Below, piece by piece: positions 44,402 to 52,491 of a stretch of 64,000 nucleotides of DNA. This DNA is from Arthrobacter globiformis (lineage in GTDB: Bacteria > Actinomycetota > Actinomycetes > Actinomycetales > Micrococcaceae): contig NZ_QLNP01000095.1 of assembly GCF_003261175.1 (NCBI RefSeq), forward strand, positions 48,483 through 112,482, read 5' to 3'. The translations under genes and the position numbers were made by a program. Under the pieces are notes generated by a model, which saw nothing but the letters and a program-made list of their open reading frames with translations, did no database searches and had not been told where the DNA came from. Numbering within the stretch: the first letter of the stretch is position 1; every line of letters begins with the position of its first letter.

Positions 44402-44863
44402 CTACTGGACGGCGGTCTCGGCCTGTGGTGACACGACCGCCGTCGCACCTTCAATGGCCGAGACGATCACGCGCTGGCCTTCGGGCAGGACACCGGACTG
44501 CGAGCGGGCGCTCCAAATGTCGCCGCCGATCTTCACGCGTCCGCCGGTGGCGGTGACTGCCTCCAAAACAAGCGCTGATTCGCCGATCAGGCGGTCAATG
44601 TTGGTGCGCTGTTCGGGCGGGCCTTTGTGCAGGTGCTTGAGTGTCACCGGGCGGACGAATGCGATCATCAGCAGCGAGACGACGCAGAACACCACGATCT
44701 GCAGCCAGAGGTCAGCGCCGGCGAAGTCGGCCACCAGACCGGCCAGGGCGCCTCCGCCCAGCATGATGAAAAACAGGTCAAGGGTCAGCATTTCCACGGC
44801 GGCGAACACCAGGAAGAGGGTGAGCCACAGCGCCCACCAGTTTTGGCCAAGCCATTCAAGCAT
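44402..44863 (-). CDS. NfeD family membrane protein
   Basis: 153 residues, AAGGGGGAAAG ribosome site. Three or four membrane helices fill residues 8-75 (LWLTLFLVFAAVEMLTLDLFFIMLGGGALAGL), and a C-terminal OB-fold (NfeD-type) spans about 95-150 with LIGESALVLEAVTATGGRVKIGGDIWSARS. NfeD proteins pair with SPFH/stomatin partners, here the next gene after a 103-base gap. Membrane quality control is the usual inference. Confidence 0.92.
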   Translation of the reverse strand: MLEWLGQNWWALWLTLFLVFAAVEMLTLDLFFIMLGGGALAGLVADFAGADLWLQIVVFCVVSLLMIAFVRPVTLKHLHKGPPEQRTNIDRLIGESALVLEAVTATGGRVKIGGDIWSARSQSGVLPEGQRVIVSAIEGATAVVSPQAETAVQ

Positions 44864-44984
44864 CGCTTTCCCCCTTGATCCCGAGGGCTGCGGGGCAGAC
44901 CCTCAGTGACTTTCTTCCATCGTAGACCGAAGCAGGAGCGCCCGGCAGGAGAATGGCAGGCAGCGCAGGAACGTGGCCAAGCCG

Positions 44985-45896
44985 TTATGGAGCGGGGATT
45001 TCCGAGGGCAGGAAGATGCTGATCCGGAACCGTGCGGACACTGTGGTGGTTTGCGGCAGGCCGGCCAGCCGTTCGGTGAGTGTGGCGCGGTCCGTGTGGT
45101 GGCCGGCAGGGCCCATGAGCGCCAGGTTGGCCACGTCCTCGGGGGAAAGCGACAGGTCCACATCGAGGTCCTGCGTCGACAGCAGGGAGAAGCGGCCTGA
45201 GAGCGCGTCGGCCAGGCGCTCGTCCTTGGCGGGGTCGATGCCCAGCATTCCGGCCTGGCTGGCGATTTCCCCTAGGTGGCCGGCGCGCGGCGTCACTACG
45301 ATGAGCCTGCCCTTGGGCTTGAGTACGCGGGCAAACTCGCCCGCGTTGCGTGGCGCGAACACCACCGTGACGACGTCGACGGCGGCGTCCGGGAGCGGCA
45401 GTGGCTGCCAGACGTCACCCACAAGGTTGATGGCGTCCGGGTTGAGTTTGGCGGCGCGGCGAAGGGCGAACTTGGAGATGTCCAGCCCGACGGCGGCCAC
45501 ACCGTCGCCGCCGTCACCGCGTTCACTGGTCTTCAAGTGGTCCCCCAGATAGTCAAGGAGCGCCCGCAGGTAGTGGCCCGTTCCCGTCCCGGAGTCGAGG
45601 ACCGTTGGGGCGGGGCCGTTCAACGCCGGCGCGGCCGCCCGGGCCAGTGCGTCGGCCAGCGGCCGGTAATGACCGGCGTCGAGGAACGCTGCCCGTGCCC
45701 CCACCATCTCCGCGGTATCCGATTCGAAGGCGGTTCCCTTGCCCACCAGCATGTTGAAGTACCCCTGCCGGGCGGCGTCGAAGCTATGCCGTTCCCGGCA
45801 CGCCAGCGCCCGGACCCGGCCGGTACCGCCGTCGCCGACGGGCTGGAGGTCCTGACGGCAGACGGGACAAAGCAGAACGGGCAGGCGCGGGAGCAT
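44985..45896 (-). CDS. RlmA-like rRNA guanine-N1 methyltransferase
   Basis: 303 residues. An N-terminal zinc site is formed by CPVCRQDL and CRERHSFD (two C-x2-C-type pairs, second with His), and FDAARQGYFNMLVGK matches the RlmA/RrmA family signature. The SAM-binding motif is VLDSGTGTGHYLRALLDYLG, followed by GLDISKFALRRAAK and VVTVVFAPRNAGEFARVLKPKGR. Members methylate G745 or G748 of 23S rRNA; G748-type enzymes (TlrB) confer tylosin resistance, so either housekeeping or resistance is possible. It is divergent from the S9 peptidase gene. Confidence 0.85.
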   Translation of the reverse strand: MLPRLPVLLCPVCRQDLQPVGDGGTGRVRALACRERHSFDAARQGYFNMLVGKGTAFESDTAEMVGARAAFLDAGHYRPLADALARAAAPALNGPAPTVLDSGTGTGHYLRALLDYLGDHLKTSERGDGGDGVAAVGLDISKFALRRAAKLNPDAINLVGDVWQPLPLPDAAVDVVTVVFAPRNAGEFARVLKPKGRLIVVTPRAGHLGEIASQAGMLGIDPAKDERLADALSGRFSLLSTQDLDVDLSLSPEDVANLALMGPAGHHTDRATLTERLAGLPQTTTVSARFRISIFLPSEIPAP

Positions 45897-45903
45897 GAGG
45901 ACA

Positions 45904-45909
45904 ATCCTA
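45904..45909 (-). promoter_or_regulatory. -10 box TAGGAT, leaderless-type
   Basis: On the reverse strand TAGGAT ends 7 bases before the ATG of the RlmA-like gene. Confidence 0.5.
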
Positions 45910-45957
45910 GGGCAGGTGCTTTCCGCGGCTGCCGTTCCGTGCCCTCGCCCGACCCGC

Positions 45958-45963
45958 TAGGCT
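45958..45963 (+). promoter_or_regulatory. -10 box TAGGCT, leaderless-type
   Basis: TAGGCT ends 7 bases before the ATG of the S9 peptidase, with no ribosome site between. Confidence 0.55.
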
Positions 45964-45970
45964 CACGTGG

Positions 45971-48073
45971 ATGAAGCCTGAACATCTGCCGCTGCTCAAC
46001 TCCGTCTCCGCCCCCGCCGTGCACCCCGACGGCACCAGGGCCGTTGTGTCCGTCGTACGGCCGGACTTCGACTCCGACTCCTATGTAGGCCAGCTGTGGA
46101 GTGTGCCCCGGGACCCGGAAAAACTTCCCCGCCGCGTGACCCGGGGCTTCCGCGACACCGCGCCGGCTTTTTCGCCGGATGGCCGCGTGCTGGCTTTCCT
46201 CCGCGCCGCCCCCGGCGGCCCGCCCCAGCTTCACGTGGTGGAGGCCGCTGGCGGGGAGCCGCAGGCCCTGACTGACAGGAAGATGGGTGTCAGCTCTTTC
46301 GCCTGGTCGCCGGATTCGAACCGCATCGTGTTCGGTTCAAGGGAACCGGAGGCGGGCCGTTATGGAACGCTCGACGGCGTGGGGTCCGGCGCCGAGGACG
46401 CCCGGTTCATCCAAGACTACAAGTACAGGATGAACGGTGAGGGCTACACCCGCGACAAGCCGCTGCAGCTTTTCCTGCTCGATGTTCCGGAGCTGGGCGG
46501 GGAACCCTGGGTCAAGCCAGTGGGGCGCGCCGCCAAGCGGAGCGACAGTGCGCGCAGCAAGAGCGACGGCGAGGGTGAAACTCCGGCGCAGCCCGGCGAG
46601 GAATCCGGCGGCTTCCCGGAGGCACGCCGGCTCACGACATCGGCAACCGACCACACCGGCGCAACCTTCAGCAGCGACGGCAGCGCCATTTACTTCGTGG
46701 CGGCCCTCCATGAGGATGCCGACCAGGACCTGGTATCCGGGATCTACCGCATAGCGGCCGACGGCGGCACGCCTGCTTTGGTGCCGGTCCCCAACGTGGG
46801 TGCCCAGACCGTTTCGGACGTCCGGGAGTCGGCGGACGGGCGCTGGCTGTTCTTCACTGGCCAGGACCTGGGCAGCACCCGCCAGGACTTCGTAGCCAAG
46901 AACACGGTCCTCTACGCCATGCCGACCGCGGGCGGCGACGCCACGGCCCTGAGCGACGCGGAGAACATGGACATCGAAGCGCCCGGTGCCACCATCGGCC
47001 TCCGCGGCAAGGACAGTGCGCTGGTGCTCAATAATGCCCAGGGAACCGTGGAGTTGCTCGAATTTAGCGCCACGGGAGACCACTCGCTCCTCGTTCATGG
47101 TGACCGGGTGGTCGCCGGTGCCGGCGACGGTGCAGGCACCGTGTTCCTCAGCTACAGCGACGCCGCGACGGCGGGTGATGTTGGGGTCCTCGAAGACGGC
47201 CAGCTCCGCCTGCTCAGCGATTTCTCGGCCGCCCTGCGGACCGAAGCGGGCATCATTGAACCGCAGGAACTGACGTTCCCCGCCCCGGACGGCTACCCGG
47301 TCCACGGCTGGCTGGTTCTGCCGCCGGGCAAGGGTCCCCACCCCGTGCTGCTGAACATCCACGGCGGACCGTTTGCTCAGTACACCACCGCGTTCTTTGA
47401 TGAAGCACAGGTCTATGCCGCGGCCGGATACGCGGTATTGATGTGCAACCCGCGCGGCTCGGCCGGTTACGGCCAGGCCCACGGCCGGTCCATCAAGGAG
47501 CGGATGGGCACCGTGGACATGCAGGACGTGCTCGCCTTCCTGGACGGAAGCCTCGAGAAGTTCTCTTCCCTCGACGCCGGCGCCCTGGGAATCATGGGCG
47601 GTTCCTACGGCGGCTACCTCACGGCGTGGACCATCAGCCAGGACCACCGGTTCCGGGCAGCCATCGTGGAGCGGGGTTTCCTTGATCCGGTGAGCTTCAC
47701 GGGCTCGTCAGACATCGGCTGGTTCTTTGGCGGTGAATACGTTGGCTCGGCTGCCGAGCAGGTGGCCGCACAAAGCCCCATGGCAACGGTGTCCGCGGTC
47801 CGGACACCCACGCTGGTAATTCACAGCGAAGACGACCTGCGCTGCCCGGTGGAGCAGGGCCAGCGCTATTTCACCGCCCTCAAACAGCAGGGCGTCGACT
47901 CCGCGTTTCTCGTGTTCCCGGGCGAGGACCACGAGTTGTCGCGCTCGGGAACGCCGCATCACCGGCGGCAGCGGTTCGAGCACATCCTGGCCTGGTGGGC
48001 GAAGTACCTGCCGACGGACAGCAACCGCATTGCCACCCCGGAAAGCGCGTCCGCCAAGTCCGCGCCTGCCTAA
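45971..48073 (+). CDS. S9 family peptidase (acylaminoacyl peptidase/prolyl oligopeptidase type)
   Basis: 700 residues. The N-terminal beta-propeller (about 1-430) shows repeated WSPDSNRIVFGSRE and FSSDGSAIYFVA blades. The alpha/beta hydrolase domain has the catalytic Ser in GIMGGSYGGYL (near 545), Asp in VIHSEDDLRCPVEQG and His in GEDHELSRSGTPHHR. A charged low-complexity stretch around 190-215 (RSDSARSKSDGEGETPAQPG) interrupts the propeller. Such enzymes release N-terminal acyl amino acids or cut short peptides in the cytoplasm. Its stop overlaps the convergent def stop by four bases. Confidence 0.92.
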   Translation: MKPEHLPLLNSVSAPAVHPDGTRAVVSVVRPDFDSDSYVGQLWSVPRDPEKLPRRVTRGFRDTAPAFSPDGRVLAFLRAAPGGPPQLHVVEAAGGEPQALTDRKMGVSSFAWSPDSNRIVFGSREPEAGRYGTLDGVGSGAEDARFIQDYKYRMNGEGYTRDKPLQLFLLDVPELGGEPWVKPVGRAAKRSDSARSKSDGEGETPAQPGEESGGFPEARRLTTSATDHTGATFSSDGSAIYFVAALHEDADQDLVSGIYRIAADGGTPALVPVPNVGAQTVSDVRESADGRWLFFTGQDLGSTRQDFVAKNTVLYAMPTAGGDATALSDAENMDIEAPGATIGLRGKDSALVLNNAQGTVELLEFSATGDHSLLVHGDRVVAGAGDGAGTVFLSYSDAATAGDVGVLEDGQLRLLSDFSAALRTEAGIIEPQELTFPAPDGYPVHGWLVLPPGKGPHPVLLNIHGGPFAQYTTAFFDEAQVYAAAGYAVLMCNPRGSAGYGQAHGRSIKERMGTVDMQDVLAFLDGSLEKFSSLDAGALGIMGGSYGGYLTAWTISQDHRFRAAIVERGFLDPVSFTGSSDIGWFFGGEYVGSAAEQVAAQSPMATVSAVRTPTLVIHSEDDLRCPVEQGQRYFTALKQQGVDSAFLVFPGEDHELSRSGTPHHRRQRFEHILAWWAKYLPTDSNRIATPESASAKSAPA

Positions 48074-48774
48074 ACCGCCTCTGCCTGATCCGCCTCGGCT
48101 TCCCGGCCTGCCTGCGCGCCGGCGGGGAAGCCGAGCTCCCGGCTGGCGGAACCAATGCCCGGTTCGGCCCAGCGCGCGGCGTACTCGCTGTTGGTGCTGA
48201 GCGACCGGAGCTCGGCCCGGTCGATGTAGAGCCGGCCGTGGAGGTGGTCGGTTTCGTGCTGCACGATCCGCGCCTGCCAGCCGCTGAAGTCTTTGGTGAC
48301 ATGACCGCCGTCGGGCGTTTCATACTCCAGCCGAACGCTTTCGGGACGTTCCACCACAGCCTGCAGTCCGGACAGCGACAGGCAGCCTTCGAAGAAGGCG
48401 GCGGTCCCGTTGCCCAGGCGGGAGTAGGACGGATTCAGCATGGCGAAAAACTCGAGCGGCGCCCTGCCCCGGGCCGCCGCCGTGGCCTCGTCGATCTCAA
48501 ACTGGTCTTCGAGGACCGCCAGCTGCAGCGGAACGCCCAGCTGCGGCGCCGCCAGGCCGACGCCGGGCGCGGCGTGCATGACCTTCCTCATCAGGACGAT
48601 CAGCTGGGTGAGTTCGTCGGGCTCCAGCTGGCCTTCGAAGGGAGCGGCGTGCTGCCTCAGGACCGGGTGTCCGGCCTGCACGATGGGTGGCAAGCCCTCC
48701 GCGGCCAGCAGTTCCTGCACTGTTTCCCTGATGCGGGCGGGGCTATAGGTCGTGGGCGGCGAAGCGTGGGTCAT
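48070..48774 (-). CDS. def: Peptide deformylase
   Basis: 234 residues, longer than the usual 170-200 because of extra N- and C-terminal residues. It removes formyl groups from nascent proteins. All three motifs are present: GVGLAAPQLG, EGCLSLSG with a metal Cys, and QHETDHLHG with two metal His and the catalytic Glu. The 3' end overlaps the convergent S9 peptidase gene by 4 bases and no terminator lies between. A leaderless-type -10 box precedes the ATG. Confidence 0.93.
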   Translation of the reverse strand: MTHASPPTTYSPARIRETVQELLAAEGLPPIVQAGHPVLRQHAAPFEGQLEPDELTQLIVLMRKVMHAAPGVGLAAPQLGVPLQLAVLEDQFEIDEATAAARGRAPLEFFAMLNPSYSRLGNGTAAFFEGCLSLSGLQAVVERPESVRLEYETPDGGHVTKDFSGWQARIVQHETDHLHGRLYIDRAELRSLSTNSEYAARWAEPGIGSASRELGFPAGAQAGREAEADQAEAV

Positions 48775-48780
48775 GGGGAC

Positions 48781-48786
48781 AGCCTA
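48781..48786 (-). promoter_or_regulatory. -10 box TAGGCT, leaderless-type
   Basis: On the reverse strand TAGGCT ends 6 bases before the ATG of def. Confidence 0.55.
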
Positions 48787-48820
48787 GTGCTGACTGGTGC
48801 AGTGCTGTGCAGCCTACTGA

Positions 48821-48871
48821 TGTGCAGTTTTGTGCCGTGCACTATTGTGCTGTGCAGTCATGTGCCGTGCA
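48821..48871. repeat. Degenerate 30-bp tandem repeat
   Basis: TGTGCAGTTTTGTGCCGTGC at 48821 recurs with two changes at 48851, a 30-base period; a weaker third copy precedes it around 48791. It lies upstream of def and downstream of the flavin monooxygenase gene. Confidence 0.5.
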
Positions 48872-48879
48872 GCGCCGCG

Positions 48880-50013
48880 CTACTGCATGGTGAAGCGCCG
48901 GGCCACGAGGGCATTGAAAGCCGGAACAGCGGCAGCGCGGGCAATCACCGCATTCCGGGGTCGCAGCAGACCTGCCGGAAGCGGCCGGCCCAGCGCCATG
49001 TTCAGCTCGGCCTGGCGTTTGGCCGCGGCTGCCGCCCGGCGTCGTGAGGCATCGAAACGCATCAGCGTCTCAGCGGAAGGTTCACCGCGCACGACGGCGA
49101 GGATCCCCGGCACCAGCTCTTCCGCGTCCAGCCAGCCAAGGTTCATTCCCTGCCCGCCGATGGGGCTGATTTCGTGCGCCGCGTCTCCGATCAGAGCCGT
49201 CCTGCCGGAAACCATGCGCGCGGCCAGCCGTGAACGGACGCCGAAGCTGCTGAACATGGTGTTCGCACCGGGGTCCAGCGCCACGCGGGTTCTGCGGGCA
49301 ACAAGCGCCGCCAACTGCTCCGCATTCGGGCTGGCCGGCGGGCTGCCCAGCCGGACCACCCAGCGGCGGACGCCGCGGGGAAGCGGGAAGGACTCCACGA
49401 TGCCCTCGCTTTCCAGGAACAGCGCAGCATCGCAGCCATAGGGGCTGGATTCGGGATAGTCACCCATCAGGTAGTGGTCCGGATACTTTTTCTCCGGCGC
49501 CATGACCCCCAGAAGGGACCGCATTGCCGAGTACGCGCCGTCGGCGCCCACCGCGAAAGCGGCGGAGTAACTGGAGGCTGCCCCGGCAGTGGTGGCGTTG
49601 AGCGTGACCCGGGTGCCGTCGTCGTGCATTCCCGTAACGCGGGCGTCCCGGACCAGCGCGCTGTCGTCCAGCTCCCGGAGCCGCCGCTCCAGGACCTCCT
49701 CCGTGACGGGCTGCGGCACGGCGAGGACGAACGGATAACGGGCGGAGACCGGAGCGAACGGCATGTGCGCAATCCTCCGGCCGCTGCTCACGGCGAAGCC
49801 CTGGCGGATCGGAACGCCCCGGCCGATCAGCTCCTGGGCAACGCCGATGCGTTCCAGGGCGGCGAGCGCCGGCGGGTGGATCCCGATGGCCCTGGTGTGG
49901 GCATTCCGTCCGGTCCGCCTTTCCAGGACCCGCACCGCGACGCCGTGCTGCAGCAGCAGTGAACCCAGGAAGAGCCCAACCGGACCGCCGCCCACGATCA
50001 GGACATCGGTCAT
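48880..50013 (-). CDS. FAD-dependent monooxygenase of the type III PKS unit
   Basis: 377 residues. A PHBH-type flavin hydroxylase: N-terminal dinucleotide motif VLIVGGGPVGLFLGSLLLQHG, then RTGRNAHTRAIGIHPPALAALERIG, the middle GADGAYSAMRSLLG (FAD/NADPH motif) and the second FAD motif ALIGDAAHEISPIGGQGMN. It overlaps the methyltransferase stop by 4 bases (ATGA). Such enzymes hydroxylate aromatic rings; together with a type III PKS and a methyltransferase the likely substrate is a phenolic or quinone-forming polyketide. Confidence 0.88.
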   Translation of the reverse strand: MTDVLIVGGGPVGLFLGSLLLQHGVAVRVLERRTGRNAHTRAIGIHPPALAALERIGVAQELIGRGVPIRQGFAVSSGRRIAHMPFAPVSARYPFVLAVPQPVTEEVLERRLRELDDSALVRDARVTGMHDDGTRVTLNATTAGAASSYSAAFAVGADGAYSAMRSLLGVMAPEKKYPDHYLMGDYPESSPYGCDAALFLESEGIVESFPLPRGVRRWVVRLGSPPASPNAEQLAALVARRTRVALDPGANTMFSSFGVRSRLAARMVSGRTALIGDAAHEISPIGGQGMNLGWLDAEELVPGILAVVRGEPSAETLMRFDASRRRAAAAAKRQAELNMALGRPLPAGLLRPRNAVIARAAAVPAFNALVARRFTMQ

Positions 50014-50744
50014 GCCGGGTGCGGCCGGTAGGTATCCTGCGGCCGGTAGGTGAGCAGGCAGTGGAAGGGGGAGTGCGGTTCCACCGTCCAGCCGGCGGGG
50101 ACCACGGCGGCCAGTTCCGGGACGGTATAGCTGCGCCTGATCGACGTCAGTCCGTCCCCGCGGATGTAGGAGCCCGTGAGCGGCAGGGCGCCGGCACTGA
50201 ACAGGGCATAGGCGGCCGCACTCCGGCTGAGATCGTTGTGCAGGGCCAGGCGGCGGGCCAGCCCGGCGGAGTCGTCGAGGAATGACTGCAGTTGCGGCGC
50301 GGTCAGGTGGTGCAGCACATGGTTGGAGATGACGACGTCGTAGGACTTGCCCTCGGCGAGCAGGTCGCCGCTGCTTGCCTGGCGGAATTCGACGCCGGGG
50401 ACGGGCTTGCGGTTGGCCGCGAAATGAAAGGCCCTTTCATCCGGGTCGATCCCGGTCACGTGGAGCTGGATCCCGTCCCTGGCCGCCCAGCATGCAAGCA
50501 TCACGGCCAGGTCGCCGCCGCCGCAGCCAACGTCCAGCAGCGATGCCGGGCCACGGCCTGCCAGCTGCGGACGCAGCCTGGTGCGGTACAGCCGGCCCCA
50601 GCCGGAGACCACGCGGTTGACCAACGCGAACTGTTTGTAGGTGCGCCGCAGCCGGTCCGGGTCGCAGTCCGGCCGGTCCATGTCCTCGACGGCGTCCGTG
50701 TCCCGTCGGCCGAGCACGCCGGGGGCGCTTCCTGGGATCCGCAC
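50010..50744 (-). CDS. Class I SAM-dependent methyltransferase of the type III PKS unit
   Basis: 244 residues. SAM-binding motif I is SLLDVGCGGGDLAVMLACWA, followed by GIDPDERAFHFAA (motif II) and YDVVISNHVLHHLTAPQLQ. It belongs to the UbiE-like small-molecule methyltransferases rather than the membrane ICMT type found in SrsB/BpsB. It lies 5 bases after the type III PKS stop and overlaps the next gene, so it very probably modifies the polyketide product on oxygen or carbon. Confidence 0.87.
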   Translation of the reverse strand: MRIPGSAPGVLGRRDTDAVEDMDRPDCDPDRLRRTYKQFALVNRVVSGWGRLYRTRLRPQLAGRGPASLLDVGCGGGDLAVMLACWAARDGIQLHVTGIDPDERAFHFAANRKPVPGVEFRQASSGDLLAEGKSYDVVISNHVLHHLTAPQLQSFLDDSAGLARRLALHNDLSRSAAAYALFSAGALPLTGSYIRGDGLTSIRRSYTVPELAAVVPAGWTVEPHSPFHCLLTYRPQDTYRPHPA

Positions 50745-50749
50745 CGCCG

Positions 50750-51931
50750 TCAGGCCAGCGACGGCTCGGCCTCACCGGCCACGGCGTCAAGCTCGCCGGC
50801 CGGCTGCTTCACCTTGGTGAACAGCCCGGTTTCCACGGTCAGGCCGGGGCCGAAGGCCATGGAGCAGACGCGTTCTTCCCCCTCCCGCGACGGAAGATCC
50901 AGAATGTGCTTGAGGACGAACAGGACCGTGGCGCTGCTCATGTTGCCGTAGTTCCGAAGCGTCTCGCGGGCAGGGCGCAGCTGCTCGTCGTACAGGTCCA
51001 GCCGGGACTGGACCTTGTCCAGGATGCTGCGGCCGCCGGGGTGGATGGCCCAGTGGGTGATGTCGCGGTAGGCGAGATCCTGGAGGGAGGGGTCGCGTGC
51101 CAGCAGCGGCTCGAGCGCGCCCACGATGTGCTCGTCGATGATGTGCGGCACATAGTTGCCGAGCACCATCTCGAAGCCTTCATCGCCGATGTTCCAGGCC
51201 ATCGAGTCCTCACCCACCGGAGTCAGGACCGTCTCGAAGTGGTCCAGTTGGAGCAGCGGCGGGGACTCCAGGTCTACGCGGGCTGTCACGACGGCGGCCG
51301 CCGCGCCGTCCGCAAACAGCGCAGATCCCATGATCGTGTCGGGATCATTGGAGGTCCGGACGTGCAGGGAACACAACTCGGCGCACACGACGAGCACAAC
51401 CGCCGTCGGGTCCGCCTCGCAGAATGACTTGGCCGCACGGAGCGCCGGAAACGCTGCGTAGCAGCCCATGAAGCCCAGGTGGTAGCGCTGCACGGCAGGG
51501 TTGAGGCCCAGCGCGCGGACGATCTTGTAGTCCGGGCCGGGGTTGAAAAAGCCGGTGCAGGAGACGGTGATGAGGTGCGTGATGTCCAGCGGATCAATGC
51601 CGTCGCATTTGGATACGGCCGCGTCCGCCGCATTGATGAAAAGCTTGGTCGCTTCCTCGGCGAAGAGGTTGTTGCGTGCCTTGGTGCTGGGGCTGCGCAG
51701 CAGGCCGGTCAGCGGATCGAAAAACTGGGGAACTTCGGCGGTGGAGTCCAGGGTCAGTTCGCTCACTGCCGTGTACCGGGTGTCGATGGCGGCGGAATCA
51801 AAGCACGTGGACACGAGCCGTGAGCCAAGGCGGGTCAGGCCGGGCTGGGCTGCGAACACGTCACGGGCTTCGTGCTGAATGAGCAGAGTCGGCGGGACTG
51901 CAGTTTCGAGGGCTCTCACATAGACCGTCAT
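50750..51931 (-). CDS. Type III polyketide synthase
   Basis: 393 residues from the Met at 51931 (a reading from 52009 is possible but adds a poor N-terminus). The chalcone-synthase-type catalytic triad is complete: Cys125 in LITVSCTGFFNPG, His297 in HWAIHPGGRSILD and Asn330 in NYGNMSSATVLFVL. LCSLH near 186-190 is of the bacterial alkylresorcinol/alkylpyrone type. The enzyme condenses malonyl-CoA onto an acyl starter without an acyl carrier protein. It leads a PKS-methyltransferase-monooxygenase operon similar in plan to Streptomyces srsABC, which makes phenolic lipids. Confidence 0.92.
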   Translation of the reverse strand: MTVYVRALETAVPPTLLIQHEARDVFAAQPGLTRLGSRLVSTCFDSAAIDTRYTAVSELTLDSTAEVPQFFDPLTGLLRSPSTKARNNLFAEEATKLFINAADAAVSKCDGIDPLDITHLITVSCTGFFNPGPDYKIVRALGLNPAVQRYHLGFMGCYAAFPALRAAKSFCEADPTAVVLVVCAELCSLHVRTSNDPDTIMGSALFADGAAAAVVTARVDLESPPLLQLDHFETVLTPVGEDSMAWNIGDEGFEMVLGNYVPHIIDEHIVGALEPLLARDPSLQDLAYRDITHWAIHPGGRSILDKVQSRLDLYDEQLRPARETLRNYGNMSSATVLFVLKHILDLPSREGEERVCSMAFGPGLTVETGLFTKVKQPAGELDAVAGEAEPSLA

Positions 51932-51986
51932 TCGTTCATTCTTAACGAGAGCGCAGGTTAAGACAATGGATTGGACCGGGCTCCGG

Positions 51987-52015
51987 CTGGACAACTCCGG
52001 ACTGGACAACTTCCG
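51987..52015. repeat. Direct repeats in the PKS/AraC divergent promoter region
   Basis: CTGGACAACTCCG (51987-51999) and CTGGACAACTTCCG (52002-52015), a 15-base period, with a weaker third copy (TTGGACCGGGCTCCGG, from 51971). They lie in the 107-base gap between the type III PKS and AraC genes and could be a regulator-binding site. Confidence 0.5.
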
Positions 52016-52038
52016 CCGGACGTAGCACCATCTCGATT

Positions 52039-52482
52039 GTGACCAGCAAACCCGCCGCAGCGCAGCGCCTGGACGATCTGGCGCTGCTGCGCCGCGTCCG
52101 TGACCGCATCGACAGGGAATACGCCCAGCCGCTGGACGTCGAAGCGCTGGCCCGTGGCGTGAACATGTCGGCCGGGCACCTCAGCCGGCAGTTCCGGGAG
52201 GCCTACGGCGAGCCCCCGTACAGCTACCTGATGACGCGGCGCATCGAGCGGGCTATGGCGCTGTTGCGCCGGGGCGACCTCAGCGTCACGGAGGTGTGCT
52301 TCGCCGTCGGCTGTTCCTCGCTGGGGACGTTCAGCAGCCGCTTCGCCGAACTCGTCGGCATGCCGCCCAGCGCGTACCGGGCGCAGGCCGCGGGGGAGGC
52401 GGCAGGCATGCCGTCATGCGTGGTGAAACAGGTGAGCAGACCGGTCAGGAATCGAGAAGCGGTCCCGTCCGGCCGCACCTAG
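52039..52482 (+). CDS. AraC family transcription regulator
   Basis: 147 residues from GTG, so mostly DNA-binding domain. Two helix-turn-helix units: LDVEALARGVNMSAGHLSRQFREAYGEPPYSYLMTRR and LSVTEVCFAVGCSSLGTFSSRFAELVGMPPSAYR, which is the AraC consensus. There is no separate ligand-binding domain, as in SoxS/MarA-type regulators. It begins the AraC-VOC-UvrA-like cassette and is also divergent from the type III PKS operon, so it could control either or both. Confidence 0.9.
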   Translation: MTSKPAAAQRLDDLALLRRVRDRIDREYAQPLDVEALARGVNMSAGHLSRQFREAYGEPPYSYLMTRRIERAMALLRRGDLSVTEVCFAVGCSSLGTFSSRFAELVGMPPSAYRAQAAGEAAGMPSCVVKQVSRPVRNREAVPSGRT

Positions 52483-52485
52483 ACT
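52480..52485 (+). promoter_or_regulatory. -10 box TAGACT overlapping the AraC stop codon
   Basis: TAGACT shares its TAG with the AraC stop and ends 6 bases before the VOC ATG, suggesting an internal leaderless promoter. Confidence 0.5.
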
Positions 52486-52491
52486 GGCCGC

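Noticed and set aside
48791-48880. Possible CRISPR-like array
   Set aside because: Only two to three degenerate 30-base units with no spacers and no cas genes.
46337-49047. Antisense frames across the S9 peptidase and deformylase genes
   Set aside because: They mirror conserved coding frames and show no independent coding signal.
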